Source of the DNA: Treponema sp.
Lineage (GTDB): Bacteria; Spirochaetota; Spirochaetia; Treponematales; Breznakiellaceae
Reading direction: 5' to 3'
Length of the DNA stretch: 13,730 bases
NCBI GenBank assembly: GCA_031254175.1
Contig: JAIRUY010000014.1
Coordinates: 1-13,730 of the forward strand
Below, in pieces: positions 13,148 through 13,730 of the stretch. How positions within the stretch are numbered: the first letter of the stretch is position 1; the number at the start of each line of letters is the position of its first letter. The position numbers were made by a program, and so were the translations under genes. The notes beneath the pieces were generated by a model. The model ran no database searches. It was given only the letters and a program-made list of their open reading frames with translations, and had not been told where the DNA came from.

Positions 13148-13730
13148 TGAACAATCGCCCTCCCCTGTTCCTGACAGAAGAGGGAGAGATTGTAAGCTGC
13201 CATCTTTGTCCGAAAAACTGCCGCATTAAAAGCGGCTGCTTCGGCGCCTGCGGCATCAGAGGCAACAAGGGCGGAAAGGGAATTATCCCGTTTTATGGAT
13301 TCATTACCGCATTGGCAGTTGACCCAATAGAAAAAAAACCTCTCTACCATTTTAAGCCCGGTTCTCAAATACTTTCTCTCGGATTTGCCGGCTGTAATCT
13401 TCGCTGTCCTTTCTGTCAAAATTGGCATATTTCCCAAAACACAGAAATACCGGGGGACTTTGTAAAGCCCCAAGAAATAATTTCTGCGGCTTTGAAAAAA
13501 AATACTCCGTCAATTGCCTACACATATTCAGAGCCGTTGATCCACATAGAGTATCTTCTTGACTGCATGGCTCTTGCGCACAGGCAAAATATCGCCAATG
13601 TGCTGGTTACAAACGGATGCTTGAACAGCGATGCCGCTGCCGAAGTTCTGAAACTAACCGATGCCGCAAATGTCGATCTCAAAACATTCTCCGCCGAAAC
13701 ATACAATAAAACACTGGCTCAATCTGACGG
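13144..13730 (+). CDS. Radical SAM enzyme of the AmmeMemoRadiSam system (3' end outside window)
   Basis: The frame opens at ATG 13144, four bases before the end of the preceding gene (ATGA), and stays open to the right edge, giving about 195 residues. An N-terminal cysteine cluster (CHLCPKNCRIKSGCFGACGIRGN, about residues 19-41) precedes FYGFITALAVDPIEKKPLYHF and the radical SAM cluster site CNLRCPFCQNWHISQ (about 84-98). That spacing, Cys-x3-Cys-x2-Cys, binds the 4Fe-4S cluster that cleaves S-adenosylmethionine. Later come SIAYTYSEPLIHIEY and NVLVTNGCL, then DAANVDLKTFSAETY. This order is that of the AmmeMemoRadiSam radical SAM family (related to PflA-type activases). The family co-occurs with Memo-like and AMMECR1-like proteins, and its reaction is still unclear. 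Those partners are not visible here. Confidence 0.92.
   Translation, partial: MMNNRPPLFLTEEGEIVSCHLCPKNCRIKSGCFGACGIRGNKGGKGIIPFYGFITALAVDPIEKKPLYHFKPGSQILSLGFAGCNLRCPFCQNWHISQNTEIPGDFVKPQEIISAALKKNTPSIAYTYSEPLIHIEYLLDCMALAHRQNIANVLVTNGCLNSDAAAEVLKLTDAANVDLKTFSAETYNKTLAQSD

Noticed and set aside
13132..13473. 113-residue minus-strand frame at the right edge
   Set aside because: The opposite strand carries the cysteine motifs of the radical SAM enzyme in a continuous frame, so this is its antisense shadow.
1..13730. tRNA, rRNA, riboswitch, replication origin or attachment site
   Set aside because: I looked for cloverleaf, conserved rRNA, common riboswitch cores, DnaA-box clusters and direct repeats flanking an integrase, and saw none.

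Overview
This window looks like a chromosomal housekeeping stretch from a spirochaete, most likely a treponeme (Treponema or a close relative). The lineage call is inference. It rests on protein resemblance: a long trypanosome/spirochaete-type phosphofructokinase, sodium-pumping decarboxylase beta subunits, a YmdB phosphodiesterase, a NudC hydrolase and a radical SAM enzyme of the AmmeMemoRadiSam type. Short intergenic gaps, mixed ATG/GTG/TTG starts and moderate G+C fit but are not diagnostic. No transposase, phage gene, CRISPR array, tRNA or rRNA was recognised, and no stretch above about 150 bases lacks a gene.

Layout. 3-341 (+) is the C-terminal end of an unidentified protein. 469-3832 (-) holds, in transcription order, a phosphoribosyltransferase-like gene and two paralogous membrane subunits of a Na+-translocating decarboxylase. 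The gap between the two paralogues contains three strong hairpins. 3918-4613 (-) is a degenerate short-chain dehydrogenase-like gene, divergent from ymdB (4693-5469, +). 5474-6262 (-) is a membrane-anchored GerMN-domain protein, divergent from a TrmH/SpoU RNA methyltransferase (6311-7126, +). 7123-8469 (-) is phosphofructokinase, divergent from an hflK-hflC-pseudokinase-like operon (8601-11921, +) that has a very good sigma70-type promoter. 11918-12721 (-) is nudC, divergent from an uncharacterised 131-aa gene whose stop overlaps the start of a radical SAM gene that runs off the right edge.

How the genes relate. Apart from the left-edge gene and the decarboxylase block, the region alternates strands: divergent pairs share short promoter regions, and convergent pairs abut or overlap at their stop codons. 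Functional themes are energy metabolism (decarboxylase beta subunits, PFK), nucleotide and RNA metabolism (PRTase-like protein, YmdB, TrmH-type methyltransferase, NudC) and membrane quality control (HflKC). The least understood elements are the kinase-like membrane protein in the hflKC operon, the SDR-like protein lacking its catalytic residues, the repeat-bearing loop in one decarboxylase subunit, the hairpin cluster between the paralogues, and several genes whose best -10 box lies so close to the start codon that leaderless mRNAs are likely. I do not see a clearly new multi-gene system here.
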